From CANLBN01 sp050633525 (GTDB lineage Bacteria > Pseudomonadota > Gammaproteobacteria > Pseudomonadales > Cellvibrionaceae), in assembly GCA_050633525.1 (NCBI GenBank), contig JBOEGR010000033.1, forward strand, positions 1 through 64,000: a stretch of DNA of 64,000 bases, given 5' to 3'. Positions 18,535 through 27,334 of this stretch are shown here, piece after piece (the stretch's first letter is position 1; each line of letters starts with the position of its first letter). The position numbers and the translations under genes were made by a program. The notes under the pieces were generated by a model that saw only the letters and a program-made list of their open reading frames with translations, was not told the DNA's origin and did not search any database.

Positions 18535-19479
18535 TTAAGCGATTCTGAGCGCCTTCGGGAGTGAAAAGCTAATGTTTTCAGGCTCTCCGGGCATTTCTTG
18601 AGGAGGTAAAGCACCTAATTCCTCGAGTGCAGATATTACTTCCTGAACCAACACTTCTGGTGCCGACGCTCCCGCTGTCACGCCAATACTCTTTTTATTA
18701 TTTAACCAAGTGGCATCAATATCATCGGCTGAATCAACCAAGTAAGCTTCAGCACCACAGCGCTCTGCCAATTCACGCAAACGATTAGAATTAGAACTAT
18801 TGGGCGAACCAACGACCAAAACCAAGTCACACTCCAAAGCTAGTTGCTTGACCGCATCTTGGCGATTCTGAGTGGCGTAACAAATATCATCTGTGCGAGG
18901 GCCTTGAATGGCAGGAAAACGATCTCTCAATGCAGCAATCACTCTAGCGGTGTCATCCATCGATAAGGTTGTTTGTGTGACGTAATACAGTGACTCAGGG
19001 TTGTTGACATTTAACTCTAGTACATCCTGCTCATCTTCAACTAAGTAAATTGCACCACCATACTTGGCATTATATTGCCCCATCGTGCCCTCCACTTCTG
19101 GGTGACCTTCGTGACCAATCAAAATACATTCCGTACCACTGCGGCTATATTTTGTTACTTCTAGATGAACCTTGGTCACCAAGGGGCAGGTTGCATCGAA
19201 GACTTCCAGCTCTCTCTCTTCAGCATTTTTCTTAACGGCTTTAGATACGCCATGTGCACTAAAAATGACAATTTTATCGTCAGGGACTTCGTCCAATTCA
19301 TCAACAAAAATAGCACCACGCTCACGCAAAGCATTCACAACAAATTTGTTATGTACCACTTCGTGGCGTACGTAAATAGGCGGACCATAAACATCTAAGG
19401 CACGATTAACAATATCGATGGCACGATCAACACCGGCACAAAAGCCTCTTGGATTTGCAAGTTTGATTTGAGCTGTCAT
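18535..19479 (-). CDS. ispH: 4-hydroxy-3-methylbut-2-enyl diphosphate reductase IspH
   Basis: This is the last enzyme of the MEP isoprenoid pathway (HMBPP to IPP/DMAPP), an iron-sulfur protein. The three cluster cysteines are C14 (RGFCAGV), C98 (DATCPLV) and C200 (DDICYATQ). The conserved EGHPEVEGT and SSNSNRL motifs are present. Its 314 aa match the family. It is last in the ribF-ileS-lspA-fkpB-ispH series, 68 nt after fkpB, the standard gammaproteobacterial order. Confidence 0.97.
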   Translation of the reverse strand: MTAQIKLANPRGFCAGVDRAIDIVNRALDVYGPPIYVRHEVVHNKFVVNALRERGAIFVDELDEVPDDKIVIFSAHGVSKAVKKNAEERELEVFDATCPLVTKVHLEVTKYSRSGTECILIGHEGHPEVEGTMGQYNAKYGGAIYLVEDEQDVLELNVNNPESLYYVTQTTLSMDDTARVIAALRDRFPAIQGPRTDDICYATQNRQDAVKQLALECDLVLVVGSPNSSNSNRLRELAERCGAEAYLVDSADDIDATWLNNKKSIGVTAGASAPEVLVQEVISALEELGALPPQEMPGEPENISFSLPKALRIA

Positions 19480-19547
19480 AACTTTACCTGTGAAACTTTA
19501 CCTGTAAAAAAGGCACCTATTAAAAAATAAAACGAGAGAAATAAAAA

Positions 19548-19997
19548 CTAGTGCTTAACTGCAGGAGAAACTGCAATAATTTCAACTTCGAACTGAATCT
19601 CTTTGCCCGCCAGCGGGTGATTAAAATCAACTGTAACCGACTCCTCATCAAAGGCGGTCACAACGCCGGGCAACTCTGTATTTTGCGCGTCAGCAAACGA
19701 CAGCATTAAACCTTCTTCCAGCTCGATTTCTTCATCAAATTGATCACGGCGAATAGTTTGAACATTACTCGGATTACTTTGACCAAAACCAGCCTCAGGC
19801 TCGATAGTGAATGTTTTTTTCGCGCCTTCAGTTAAACCAACCAATGCTTTTTCAAAACCATCTAAAAGATTGCCATCACCAAAGGTAAACTGGGCTGGCT
19901 CTTTTTCAAATGTGGAATCAACCACTTCGCCATTGTTTAACTTTAGGGCAAAGTGCAAAGTCACTTGCATGCCCTCTCCAATTGACAACGATGCCAT
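19548..19997 (-). CDS. fkpB: FKBP-type peptidyl-prolyl isomerase FkpB
   Basis: A SlpA/FkpB-like PPIase of 149 aa with a single FKBP domain interrupted by an IF (insert-in-flap) chaperone segment. The N-terminal VTLHFALKLNNGEVVDST, the LLDGFEKALVGL helix and the NHPLAGKEI motif are diagnostic of the SlyD/FkpB branch. There is no C-terminal His-rich metal tail, which argues against SlyD. It is 1 nt from lspA, so co-transcribed and probably coupled. Confidence 0.94.
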   Translation of the reverse strand: MASLSIGEGMQVTLHFALKLNNGEVVDSTFEKEPAQFTFGDGNLLDGFEKALVGLTEGAKKTFTIEPEAGFGQSNPSNVQTIRRDQFDEEIELEEGLMLSFADAQNTELPGVVTAFDEESVTVDFNHPLAGKEIQFEVEIIAVSPAVKH

Positions 19998-19998
19998 A

Positions 19999-20553
19999 CT
20001 ATTTTTCCTGTGATTGTTCCTGATTTAAAAATAACATATCGATGATTAACAAACCCACACCTAGGAGTATGGCCGAGTCAGCGATATTAAAAGCGGGCCA
20101 GTGGCAAGTTTGCAATTCAGGTCGGCCATAAAAAAAGGGAAGACATGATTCAACACCAGAATCTGAGACCGGGTAAAACCAATCGACAAAATCAATCACA
20201 TAACCTAATACAATGCGGTCATACAAGTTACCTAATGCTCCACCCAATATACACGACAAACCCGCCAGCTCAATTTTTTTACGCGGTTCCAGTTTAACAA
20301 TCCATACCACCAAAAAAACACTCACCGCAAATGCAATGATGCCAAAAAACCAACGCTGCCAACCACCAGCATCACTTAAGAAGCTGAATGCAGCTCCATA
20401 ATTATGCAGCAATGTAAAATTAAAATACGGCAAAAATGACTGCGGATCCGAATAAGATAAGGTGCCGGCAGCCCAGCTTTTAGTGACCTGATCAACAATA
20501 AAGATAATTAAAGCCACACCTAACCATAGGCTTTTTTGTTTTACTGCATTCAT
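19999..20553 (-). CDS. lspA: Lipoprotein signal peptidase LspA
   Basis: The inner-membrane aspartyl protease that removes signal peptides from prolipoproteins. It has four membrane helices. The catalytic Asp pair is in the IDFVDW and NIADSA motifs, with the conserved GGALGNLYDR between helices. At 184 aa it is longer than E. coli LspA (164 aa). The periplasmic loop between the two catalytic segments is extended and contains two cysteines (C137, C150) that E. coli LspA lacks. Confidence 0.95.
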   Translation of the reverse strand: MNAVKQKSLWLGVALIIFIVDQVTKSWAAGTLSYSDPQSFLPYFNFTLLHNYGAAFSFLSDAGGWQRWFFGIIAFAVSVFLVVWIVKLEPRKKIELAGLSCILGGALGNLYDRIVLGYVIDFVDWFYPVSDSGVESCLPFFYGRPELQTCHWPAFNIADSAILLGVGLLIIDMLFLNQEQSQEK

Positions 20554-20619
20554 ATTCTGTTTATCTATTTATTGGGGTTCATGTATTAGGACTAGCTTAT
20601 TAGGACCAATTTATTGACA

Positions 20620-23472
20620 TTAGGCGAAATGACGCAACTCGCCATCACCATCGACATTGTCAACACAACGACCACATAACTCAGGGTGCTCAGGAAATTG
20701 GCCAACATCTGGACGTTGATGCCAACAACGCGCACACTTGGGGTCTGGGTTAGGCTCAACTACCACAAACAAACCTTCCACCTCTGTCGCTACAGCATCT
20801 TCTGCTGAACTGTCTGCTGATTTGCCTACTGAATAGCCACTCACAACCGTCGCCGAAGATGTGATTAATACAAAACGTAATTCGTCTTCAAGGCGTTGTA
20901 GCTGCTGAGCTAGCTCTCCATCACAATAAAGAGTTACTGAAGCCGTTAGAGATTTACTCACAAGGCCTTCATTGCGTTTACCCTCAATCACTTTATTAAC
21001 GGCGTCTTTTACATTAGCGATTAAGGCCCAATAATTCGCTCCCATACTATCGTTACTTTCTTCACTTCCTTCGCTTTCAGCGACATCAGGAAATTCATAC
21101 CACTCCGCGAGAAAAACATTATCTTCTCTATTGGATCGAGGCGGCAATGCATCCCATAATTCATCAGCCGTATAACTTAATATAGGTGCGATCCAACGAG
21201 TGAACGCTTCGGCAATATGATACAAAGCGGTTTGAGCTGAACGACGAGCCTTGCTATCTGATTTTGTTGTATATTGACGATCTTTAATAATATCTAAATA
21301 AAAACCGCCCATATCCACGATACAAAAATGCTGTAATTTTTGATAAATCACATGTAACTGATAAGTGTCATATGCTGCAGCAAACTCTTTTTGTAAGGTC
21401 GATGCGCGCTGAACAGCCCAACGATCTAAAGAAATCAATTCATCTACAGGCAGAAGGTCGCTCTCGGGATTAAAACCTTCTAAGTTAGCCAATAAAAAGC
21501 GTGAAGTATTTCTAATACGGCGATACGAATCTGCTGTGCGCTTTAAAATTTCATCAGAGACACTCATTTCTGCACTGAAGTCAGTTGCTGCCACCCAAAG
21601 ACGTAGTACATCAGCACCCAAATCATTCGTCACTTTTTGTGGCGACATTACATTGCCTAATGACTTCGACATTTTTCGGCCATCGGCATCAACGGTGAAC
21701 CCATGCGTTAATACTTGTTTGTAAGGTGGCACTTCATTAATCGTCATGGATGTTTTTAATGACGACTGGAACCAACCTCGGTGCTGATCAGAACCTTCTA
21801 AATATAAATCGGCGGGAAAACGTAAGTTATCACGCTCACGTAAAACAGAATGATGGGTCACACCAGAATCAAACCAAACATCTAAAGTATCTGTGACTTT
21901 TTCATAATCGCCAGCTTCCTGGCCTAACAAGTCTTCCGCCGTTAACTCAAACCAAGCGTCCATTCCTTCTTGTTCTATTTTTTGTGCAACTGTTTCAAAT
22001 ATTTCTGCGGTATTCGGGTGCAAATCCTGCGTCTGCTTGTGCACAAACAAAGTAATAGGAACCCCCCAAGTACGTTGACGCGAGACACACCAATCAGGGC
22101 TATTTGCAACCATCCCTTCGATACGAGCCTGTCCCCAATCAGGGATCCACTCAACGCCTTCGATAGATTTTTTGATCCTCTGTTTAAGATCCTTGTGATC
22201 CAAGGTAATAAACCATTGTGGGGTTGCACGAAAAATCAATGGAGTCTTTGTACGCCAGCAATGAGGAAAACTATGCACAAACTTTGTTTGATAAAATAAT
22301 TTTCCATTTTCTTCTAATAAACCAATAACTTTGTCATCTACTTTATAGACATGATCGCCGGCAAATAGCTCGACGCCATCATGATAGGTGCCATCACCGT
22401 TAACATAATTGATTGTATTGATGCCATAACGCTTAGCCACAACAAAGTCATCCATGCCGTGGTCGGGCGCTGTATGGACGCAACCCGTACCCGCATCCGT
22501 GGTCACGTGATCACCCAAGATAATAGGAACCTGCCTTCCATAAAAAGGGTGTTGTAGTTGCAAGTTTTCCAGAGCATCACCCTTTACCGTTGCAACAACA
22601 GCGTAGGATTCAATACCGCCTGCCTGCATCACCGATTCAAGCAAAGCCTCTGCAACCAATAAGCGCTCTGCACCCGCTTGAACGACAACATACGTCAATT
22701 CTGGGTTAACACTGACAGCCAAACTAGCCGGTAGTGTCCAAGGCGTTGTTGTCCAAATAACAACAGACACATCGCCGTCACCTATCTGTTCAGATAATTT
22801 AGAGCTTAACTCGGTAGTATTAACGACACTGTAGCGAACATAAATAGAAAACGAGGTTTTATCTTGGTATTCCACTTCCGCTTCGGCTAATGCGGAACCA
22901 CCGACGACACTCCAATAAACGGGTTTATAACCACGAATCAAATACCCATTCTCTGTGATTTTTCCGAGCGCACGCACGGTGTTCGCCTCGGTTTTGTAAT
23001 TCATTGTTAGATAAGGGTTATCCCACTCACCTAAAATACCTAAGCGTACAAAATCGGCTTTCTGGCCATTCACTTGCTTGGTCGCATACTCACGGCACTT
23101 TTGCCGAAATGTTTTTACATCGACCTTTTGTCCCGCCTTACCTACTTTCTTTTCAACTTGATGTTCTATTGGTAAGCCATGGCAATCCCAACCGGGCACA
23201 TAAGGCGCATCAAAACCGCTTAAGGTTTTTGATTTAACGATAATATCTTTTAATATTTTATTGACCGCATGCCCGATATGAATATTGCCATTGGCGTAGG
23301 GGGGGCCATCATGCAAAACAAACTGTTCGCGTCCTGCACGAGCAGCTCGAATACCTTCGTAGACTTTGTTTTGCTGCCATTTTTTTAAGATCTGCGGTTC
23401 ACGCTGCGCCAAATTGGCTTTCATTGGGAACGAGGTATTGGGTAAATTAAGCGTTGCTTTGTAGTCTGTCAT
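20620..23472 (-). CDS. ileS: Isoleucyl-tRNA synthetase
   Basis: A class I aminoacyl-tRNA synthetase of 950 aa. It has the HIGH motif (H65-H68, NIHIGHA), the CP1 editing domain with WTTTPWTLPA, a KMSKS loop (DGRKMSKSLGN near 600) and the C-terminal zinc site CARCWH...CGRC. This is the typical bacterial short form with a zinc tail. It is followed by lspA 66 nt downstream and preceded by ribF, the conserved operon. Confidence 0.98.
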   Translation of the reverse strand: MTDYKATLNLPNTSFPMKANLAQREPQILKKWQQNKVYEGIRAARAGREQFVLHDGPPYANGNIHIGHAVNKILKDIIVKSKTLSGFDAPYVPGWDCHGLPIEHQVEKKVGKAGQKVDVKTFRQKCREYATKQVNGQKADFVRLGILGEWDNPYLTMNYKTEANTVRALGKITENGYLIRGYKPVYWSVVGGSALAEAEVEYQDKTSFSIYVRYSVVNTTELSSKLSEQIGDGDVSVVIWTTTPWTLPASLAVSVNPELTYVVVQAGAERLLVAEALLESVMQAGGIESYAVVATVKGDALENLQLQHPFYGRQVPIILGDHVTTDAGTGCVHTAPDHGMDDFVVAKRYGINTINYVNGDGTYHDGVELFAGDHVYKVDDKVIGLLEENGKLFYQTKFVHSFPHCWRTKTPLIFRATPQWFITLDHKDLKQRIKKSIEGVEWIPDWGQARIEGMVANSPDWCVSRQRTWGVPITLFVHKQTQDLHPNTAEIFETVAQKIEQEGMDAWFELTAEDLLGQEAGDYEKVTDTLDVWFDSGVTHHSVLRERDNLRFPADLYLEGSDQHRGWFQSSLKTSMTINEVPPYKQVLTHGFTVDADGRKMSKSLGNVMSPQKVTNDLGADVLRLWVAATDFSAEMSVSDEILKRTADSYRRIRNTSRFLLANLEGFNPESDLLPVDELISLDRWAVQRASTLQKEFAAAYDTYQLHVIYQKLQHFCIVDMGGFYLDIIKDRQYTTKSDSKARRSAQTALYHIAEAFTRWIAPILSYTADELWDALPPRSNREDNVFLAEWYEFPDVAESEGSEESNDSMGANYWALIANVKDAVNKVIEGKRNEGLVSKSLTASVTLYCDGELAQQLQRLEDELRFVLITSSATVVSGYSVGKSADSSAEDAVATEVEGLFVVVEPNPDPKCARCWHQRPDVGQFPEHPELCGRCVDNVDGDGELRHFA

Positions 23473-23582
23473 TGTGTCTATCGTTATGAATATTTAGGCT
23501 ATTTATTTAAAGTGAGGCCTTTGCCTGAAAGCAAATTCATCTTCCGTGCAAAGATCTCAAAGTATTACTTACTATTAAATCG

Positions 23583-24548
23583 TTAACTGTTGTGATGAAA
23601 AAAATCATGTGCTTGTTGTACATCTATCGCAATTTGCTGCTGCAACTCAGCCAAACCATTAAACTTTTTCTCGTCTCTAAGTTTACATTTAAATTCAACT
23701 TTAATTTGCTGATCATAGAGATCACCCTGCCAGTCAAACAAGTGTACTTCTAAAATCGGCTTGGGTATGGGTGCATGACCTTCTGCAATTAAGGTTGGGC
23801 GCACCCCCACATTGGCCACGCCTTCTATTAATGCGCCACTCGACAAGGTTGTCACTACTGCAAAAACACCTGACAAGGGTGAACGGTAGCGATGCAAATG
23901 AACATTCGCCGTTGGCGTTCCTAACTCGCGCCCCAACTGATTCCCTTTCACCACCCTACCGCTGATGGTATAGGCTTTACCTAAGAGGCAAGACGCTTCT
24001 TCAAATTGGCCGAGCTGTAATAATTCACGAATACGCGTACTGCTGACTCGCTCTTGCTCAATCAAAAAAGATTGCGTATCAGTGACCGTAAAACCATGCT
24101 GGCGACCCGCTTCGACTAGTTGTGCATAATCGCCTGTGCGGCCCGCGCCAAAGCGAAAGTCATCACCGATTACTAAATATTTTGCACCCAAGCCTTCGAC
24201 CAAGACCCGCTCAATAAAATCAGAGGCCGACAACTCGCTCAGACTAGCGTTAAACGGCAAACAAAATACGCGATGGATACCCTCACCAAATAAGGCCTGC
24301 ACTTTCTCACCTAGGCGCATCAATCTAGGTGGCGCTTTATCGCCCGCAAAAAACTCATGGGGCTGAGGTTCAAAAATCATTGCCACAGAAGGTAACTGCA
24401 ATCGTCCAGACTGACCTAGCACTTGTTTCAATATGGCCTGATGCCCCAAATGAACACCATCAAAAGAGCCTATGGTCACCACATTACCGTGATGCTCCGA
24501 ACGCAAGTTGTGTAATCCGCGGATAAATTCCCGCTTTGAGGTCTTCAC
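23583..24548 (-). CDS. ribF: Bifunctional riboflavin kinase / FAD synthetase RibF
   Basis: RibF converts riboflavin to FMN and then FAD. The N-terminal nucleotidyltransferase domain has IGSFDGVHLGHQAI, and the C-terminal flavokinase domain has GNQLGRELGTPTANV and the GVANVGVRPT segment. 321 aa. The start codon is GTG. It is first of the ribF-ileS-lspA-fkpB-ispH series. The 262 nt upstream of its start carry the palindromic element at 24699-24818 rather than another gene. Confidence 0.96.
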   Translation of the reverse strand: MKTSKREFIRGLHNLRSEHHGNVVTIGSFDGVHLGHQAILKQVLGQSGRLQLPSVAMIFEPQPHEFFAGDKAPPRLMRLGEKVQALFGEGIHRVFCLPFNASLSELSASDFIERVLVEGLGAKYLVIGDDFRFGAGRTGDYAQLVEAGRQHGFTVTDTQSFLIEQERVSSTRIRELLQLGQFEEASCLLGKAYTISGRVVKGNQLGRELGTPTANVHLHRYRSPLSGVFAVVTTLSSGALIEGVANVGVRPTLIAEGHAPIPKPILEVHLFDWQGDLYDQQIKVEFKCKLRDEKKFNGLAELQQQIAIDVQQAHDFFHHNS

Positions 24549-24698
24549 TGGCTATTCATTTAATGTCAGTAGGCCTTGCCCACAAAAACAAGCAAGTATA
24601 ACGGCATCGCCCAAGAAACGACAGTTCTTAAGCTAAAGTCTTAGGCTAAAAAAGGAGAATGGAAATGATTAGACGTTGATCAGTTAATAACCGTAGTC

Positions 24699-24818
24699 AT
24701 CTTAAACCGAAATTCTGTAGTTGAATCGTAGCGAGGGTGGCTAAGGTGAAGAAATCACTTTAGATTCTGTGCCTTAGACGGCCACAGTAGATTCAACTGC
24801 GGAATTTAGGTTAAAGAT
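24699..24818. repeat. 120-bp imperfect palindromic element
   Basis: The outer arms at 24699-24727 and 24790-24818 are complementary over 25 of 29 positions. Inside, GTGGC/GCCAC (24737-24741/24781-24785) and TAAGG/CCTTA (about 24742-24746/24772-24776) continue the stem, so the whole element can fold into one long hairpin. The right arm contains the last two codons and the stop (24811-24813) of the patatin-like gene. No T-run follows. It could be a MITE, a REP-like 3' stabiliser, or the remnant of an insertion that fixed the gene's end. Confidence 0.75.
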
Positions 24819-25746
24819 AAGCCAGCTCTAAATCACGCTGATAGCGCTTATTGGGAATATTGAAGAGGAGACTAATAATATCGATAGCGCGTTGATAATC
24901 CGCTTTTTTACCCTCTAAGACGTTTACGGCACAGACATGCTTCGGCAAACCGTCCATCAAAGTGGTCAATATTACCGTAGCATCATGAGAATCCAGCAAT
25001 CTCGAACGCACCGGCAGATACCCTGCAGTGTAGGCAGCATCATGAGCCATCGCCAGAGAAGACCGCCTTACACGGGAACCACCATCATAGATGTGAGGTA
25101 TTTTCATTCCTGCTGCCATAAGTTCAGCAACCGTAATCGATGCCCTATCAAAACCATTTTCCGCAGTGACTGCTAGGGGCCGGCGCATCTTCGGCATAGC
25201 CACATAAGGAATAAAATTAGGCGCAAGCTCATCGATCGGCAAGCTCAAAAACTCCTTTGAAATAACATGTCGAAACAAGTCCATATAACAAAGATGAGAA
25301 TAAACGGGCTGTTTAGATATAAATTTGTTAAGTAGCTTCATCATGGCCGCAAAGGGCAAACGATGGGCCTGCCTTGCCTCCTGATCAATAGAGGTCAGAT
25401 AATGACTCAAATCATGATTTAAACAACCGTGCACCTGAGCCAAATAAGCACAATAAGCCCCTATACCCCCAGAAAAAGCAAAGACACGATCAAAGCGGCT
25501 GATGGTCTCTAAACCCATCGCACTTAAATAAGGCAGCTGAATAGTCAAGCGAGGCCCAGTGCCATCCAAAATCAAAGAAGATGAAACTGGGAGCTGATCC
25601 AGATAGGGTGATGAGAGTCGAGACGGGTTAGTGTCATCAACACACCGGTTCAAGTAATCATGAATAGGCTCGACCAAGCGCTCACGCTGCTTTGAGAAAA
25701 CCCACCCGAGACTATCGACCACCGAACCCGAAGCATGGCTATTCAT
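24811..25746 (-). CDS. Divergent patatin-like acyl hydrolase
   Basis: A 311-aa protein with a degenerate patatin fold signature: an oxyanion-type loop LDGTGPR (60-66), a nucleophile elbow A90-F-S92-G-G94 in place of GxSxG, and the DGG motif with D221 (IYDGG). Ser92-Asp221 would be the catalytic dyad. There is no signal peptide or obvious membrane segment. Its ATG starts 2 nt after the ketosynthase stop, so it is translationally coupled to a ketosynthase-ACP-desaturase operon. It may release or transfer an acyl chain from the ACP or from lipid. The exact reaction is unknown. Confidence 0.65.
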   Translation of the reverse strand: MNSHASGSVVDSLGWVFSKQRERLVEPIHDYLNRCVDDTNPSRLSSPYLDQLPVSSSLILDGTGPRLTIQLPYLSAMGLETISRFDRVFAFSGGIGAYCAYLAQVHGCLNHDLSHYLTSIDQEARQAHRLPFAAMMKLLNKFISKQPVYSHLCYMDLFRHVISKEFLSLPIDELAPNFIPYVAMPKMRRPLAVTAENGFDRASITVAELMAAGMKIPHIYDGGSRVRRSSLAMAHDAAYTAGYLPVRSRLLDSHDATVILTTLMDGLPKHVCAVNVLEGKKADYQRAIDIISLLFNIPNKRYQRDLELAYL

Positions 25747-25748
25747 AA

Positions 25749-26960
25749 TTAACTTGCCCGCTTAAATATCAAACTAGTATTAAGACCGCCAAACGCAAAT
25801 GAATTCGACATCGCATACTCTATCGGCATTGCTTTCGAGGCATTGGGTAAGTAATCGAGATCGCACTCAGGATCAGGGCTTTGAAAACAATGAGTACCGG
25901 GAGCTATTTGGTTTTCAAGCGCAACCAAACACGCTGCCGCCTCTATGGCACTAGCAGCCCCCAAAGCATGACCATGCAAGGCTTTAGTAGAGGAAATGGC
26001 TAAACGTTTAGCATGCTCTCCAAATACGGCTTTGATTGCAGCGGTCTCCGTTACATCATTGTGCTGAGTACCGCTTCCGTGAGCATTAATATAGTGTATT
26101 TGGCTAGGAGCCAAACCAGCACTACTTAGCGCTTTTGTCATCGAAGATGCAGGCCCCTCGACATTCGGGGTTACAAAATGGCTAGCATCTGAACTCATAC
26201 CAAAGCCGACCAATTCGGCCAAGATAGACGCGCCTCGCTGTTCAGCTTTATCATAGGGCTCCAACACTAACGCAGCGGCCCCCTCTCCCAAAATGACGCC
26301 TCCTCTGCCCGCAGAAAAAGGACGGCAATAATCGGGGGATAACACTCTCATCCCCTCCCAAGCCTTTACTGTACCGACATTAATAGGAGCCTCAGCACCA
26401 CCACAAAGCGCTACGTCAGACTGACCCGCTGCAAGCATCATCGCCCCCATACAAATCGCATGAGCAGAAGAAGCACAGGCACTCGTTACACCAAAGCTTG
26501 CCCCAGTAATACCCAAGTCGATACTGACATGGCTCGCTGCCGAACTTGGTATCAACTTAGGTACAGTAAAAGGAGGTAAGCGCTTGGCCTGCTCTCCGTA
26601 TAAACGCCAATAACTCTCATCTTGTGTGGTTTGGCCACCAATACCCGTGCCATAAATAACGGACGTATTAGCGGATAGCGTTGCCGAAGGAATATCTGCC
26701 TGTTTAAATGCATCACGCGCACTGATTAAAGCAAATTGGGCAAAGCGGTCCAAAAAAGGCATCTGTTTTTTGACTTCAAAATGAGAACTAGCATCGAAGC
26801 CTTTAACCTCAGCCATATGCTTGGCTTTTACTTTAGATTCATCAAATAAACTAACAGGTTTTACCCCACAATAACCATCCAATAAATGCTGAGAAAATTC
26901 AGAATAAGAGTGTCCCAGAGCACTAATACAGCTCACACCCGTTATCGCAATTCTCAACAT
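25749..26960 (-). CDS. Beta-ketoacyl-ACP synthase, FabF-like
   Basis: This thiolase-fold condensing enzyme of 403 aa has an intact Cys-His-His active site: C162 (SACASSAHA), H294 (NAHGSGTQHND) and H331 (KALHGHALGA), with K326. It should extend an acyl thioester with malonyl-ACP. The HGSGTQHNDVTE variant differs from the HGTSTPxGD of housekeeping FabB/FabF and is common in specialised KS enzymes. The genomic partner is the stand-alone ACP just upstream (66 nt). No ketoreductase or dehydratase is in the cluster, so these would come from the general Fab system. Confidence 0.88.
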   Translation of the reverse strand: MLRIAITGVSCISALGHSYSEFSQHLLDGYCGVKPVSLFDESKVKAKHMAEVKGFDASSHFEVKKQMPFLDRFAQFALISARDAFKQADIPSATLSANTSVIYGTGIGGQTTQDESYWRLYGEQAKRLPPFTVPKLIPSSAASHVSIDLGITGASFGVTSACASSAHAICMGAMMLAAGQSDVALCGGAEAPINVGTVKAWEGMRVLSPDYCRPFSAGRGGVILGEGAAALVLEPYDKAEQRGASILAELVGFGMSSDASHFVTPNVEGPASSMTKALSSAGLAPSQIHYINAHGSGTQHNDVTETAAIKAVFGEHAKRLAISSTKALHGHALGAASAIEAAACLVALENQIAPGTHCFQSPDPECDLDYLPNASKAMPIEYAMSNSFAFGGLNTSLIFKRAS

Positions 26961-27026
26961 TGTTTTACATCAAACTTAAACAGCAACATAATAAGGCTCA
27001 CAACACTCTCTACATATTCTATTTTT

Positions 27027-27299
27027 TTATACTTCAAGCTCAGGCTCGAGCTTCTCAGCCAACTGGCCGGCTAAATCACTTATGGTCCCCAATTCAAATC
27101 GATCCTGTAATTCTTGCGCACTGTCTAATTCAATATTGTAGTGCTCTTCTATATCGAACATTAATTCAGCAATACCAATAGAATCGATCCCGGTATTCTT
27201 AATCAGCATCGTAGCATTCAAACTTGACGGGTTTACTTCTGCATGACCAGCAATAAACTCAATCAATTTATTCTCTATTTCCACGTTTTTACTAGACAT
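27027..27299 (-). CDS. Acyl carrier protein (dedicated, cluster-associated)
   Basis: A 90-aa acidic helical carrier protein with the phosphopantetheine attachment motif GIDSIGIAEL (Ser40). The motif reads DSI rather than the DSL of housekeeping AcpP. It sits between a desaturase (35 nt upstream) and a ketosynthase, and the main fab cluster is not around it. It therefore probably serves this operon only. It would need a holo-ACP synthase encoded elsewhere. Confidence 0.88.
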   Translation of the reverse strand: MSSKNVEIENKLIEFIAGHAEVNPSSLNATMLIKNTGIDSIGIAELMFDIEEHYNIELDSAQELQDRFELGTISDLAGQLAEKLEPELEV

Positions 27300-27334
27300 A
27301 ACACACCTCGCACAATGAACGTTTCAAAAACACA

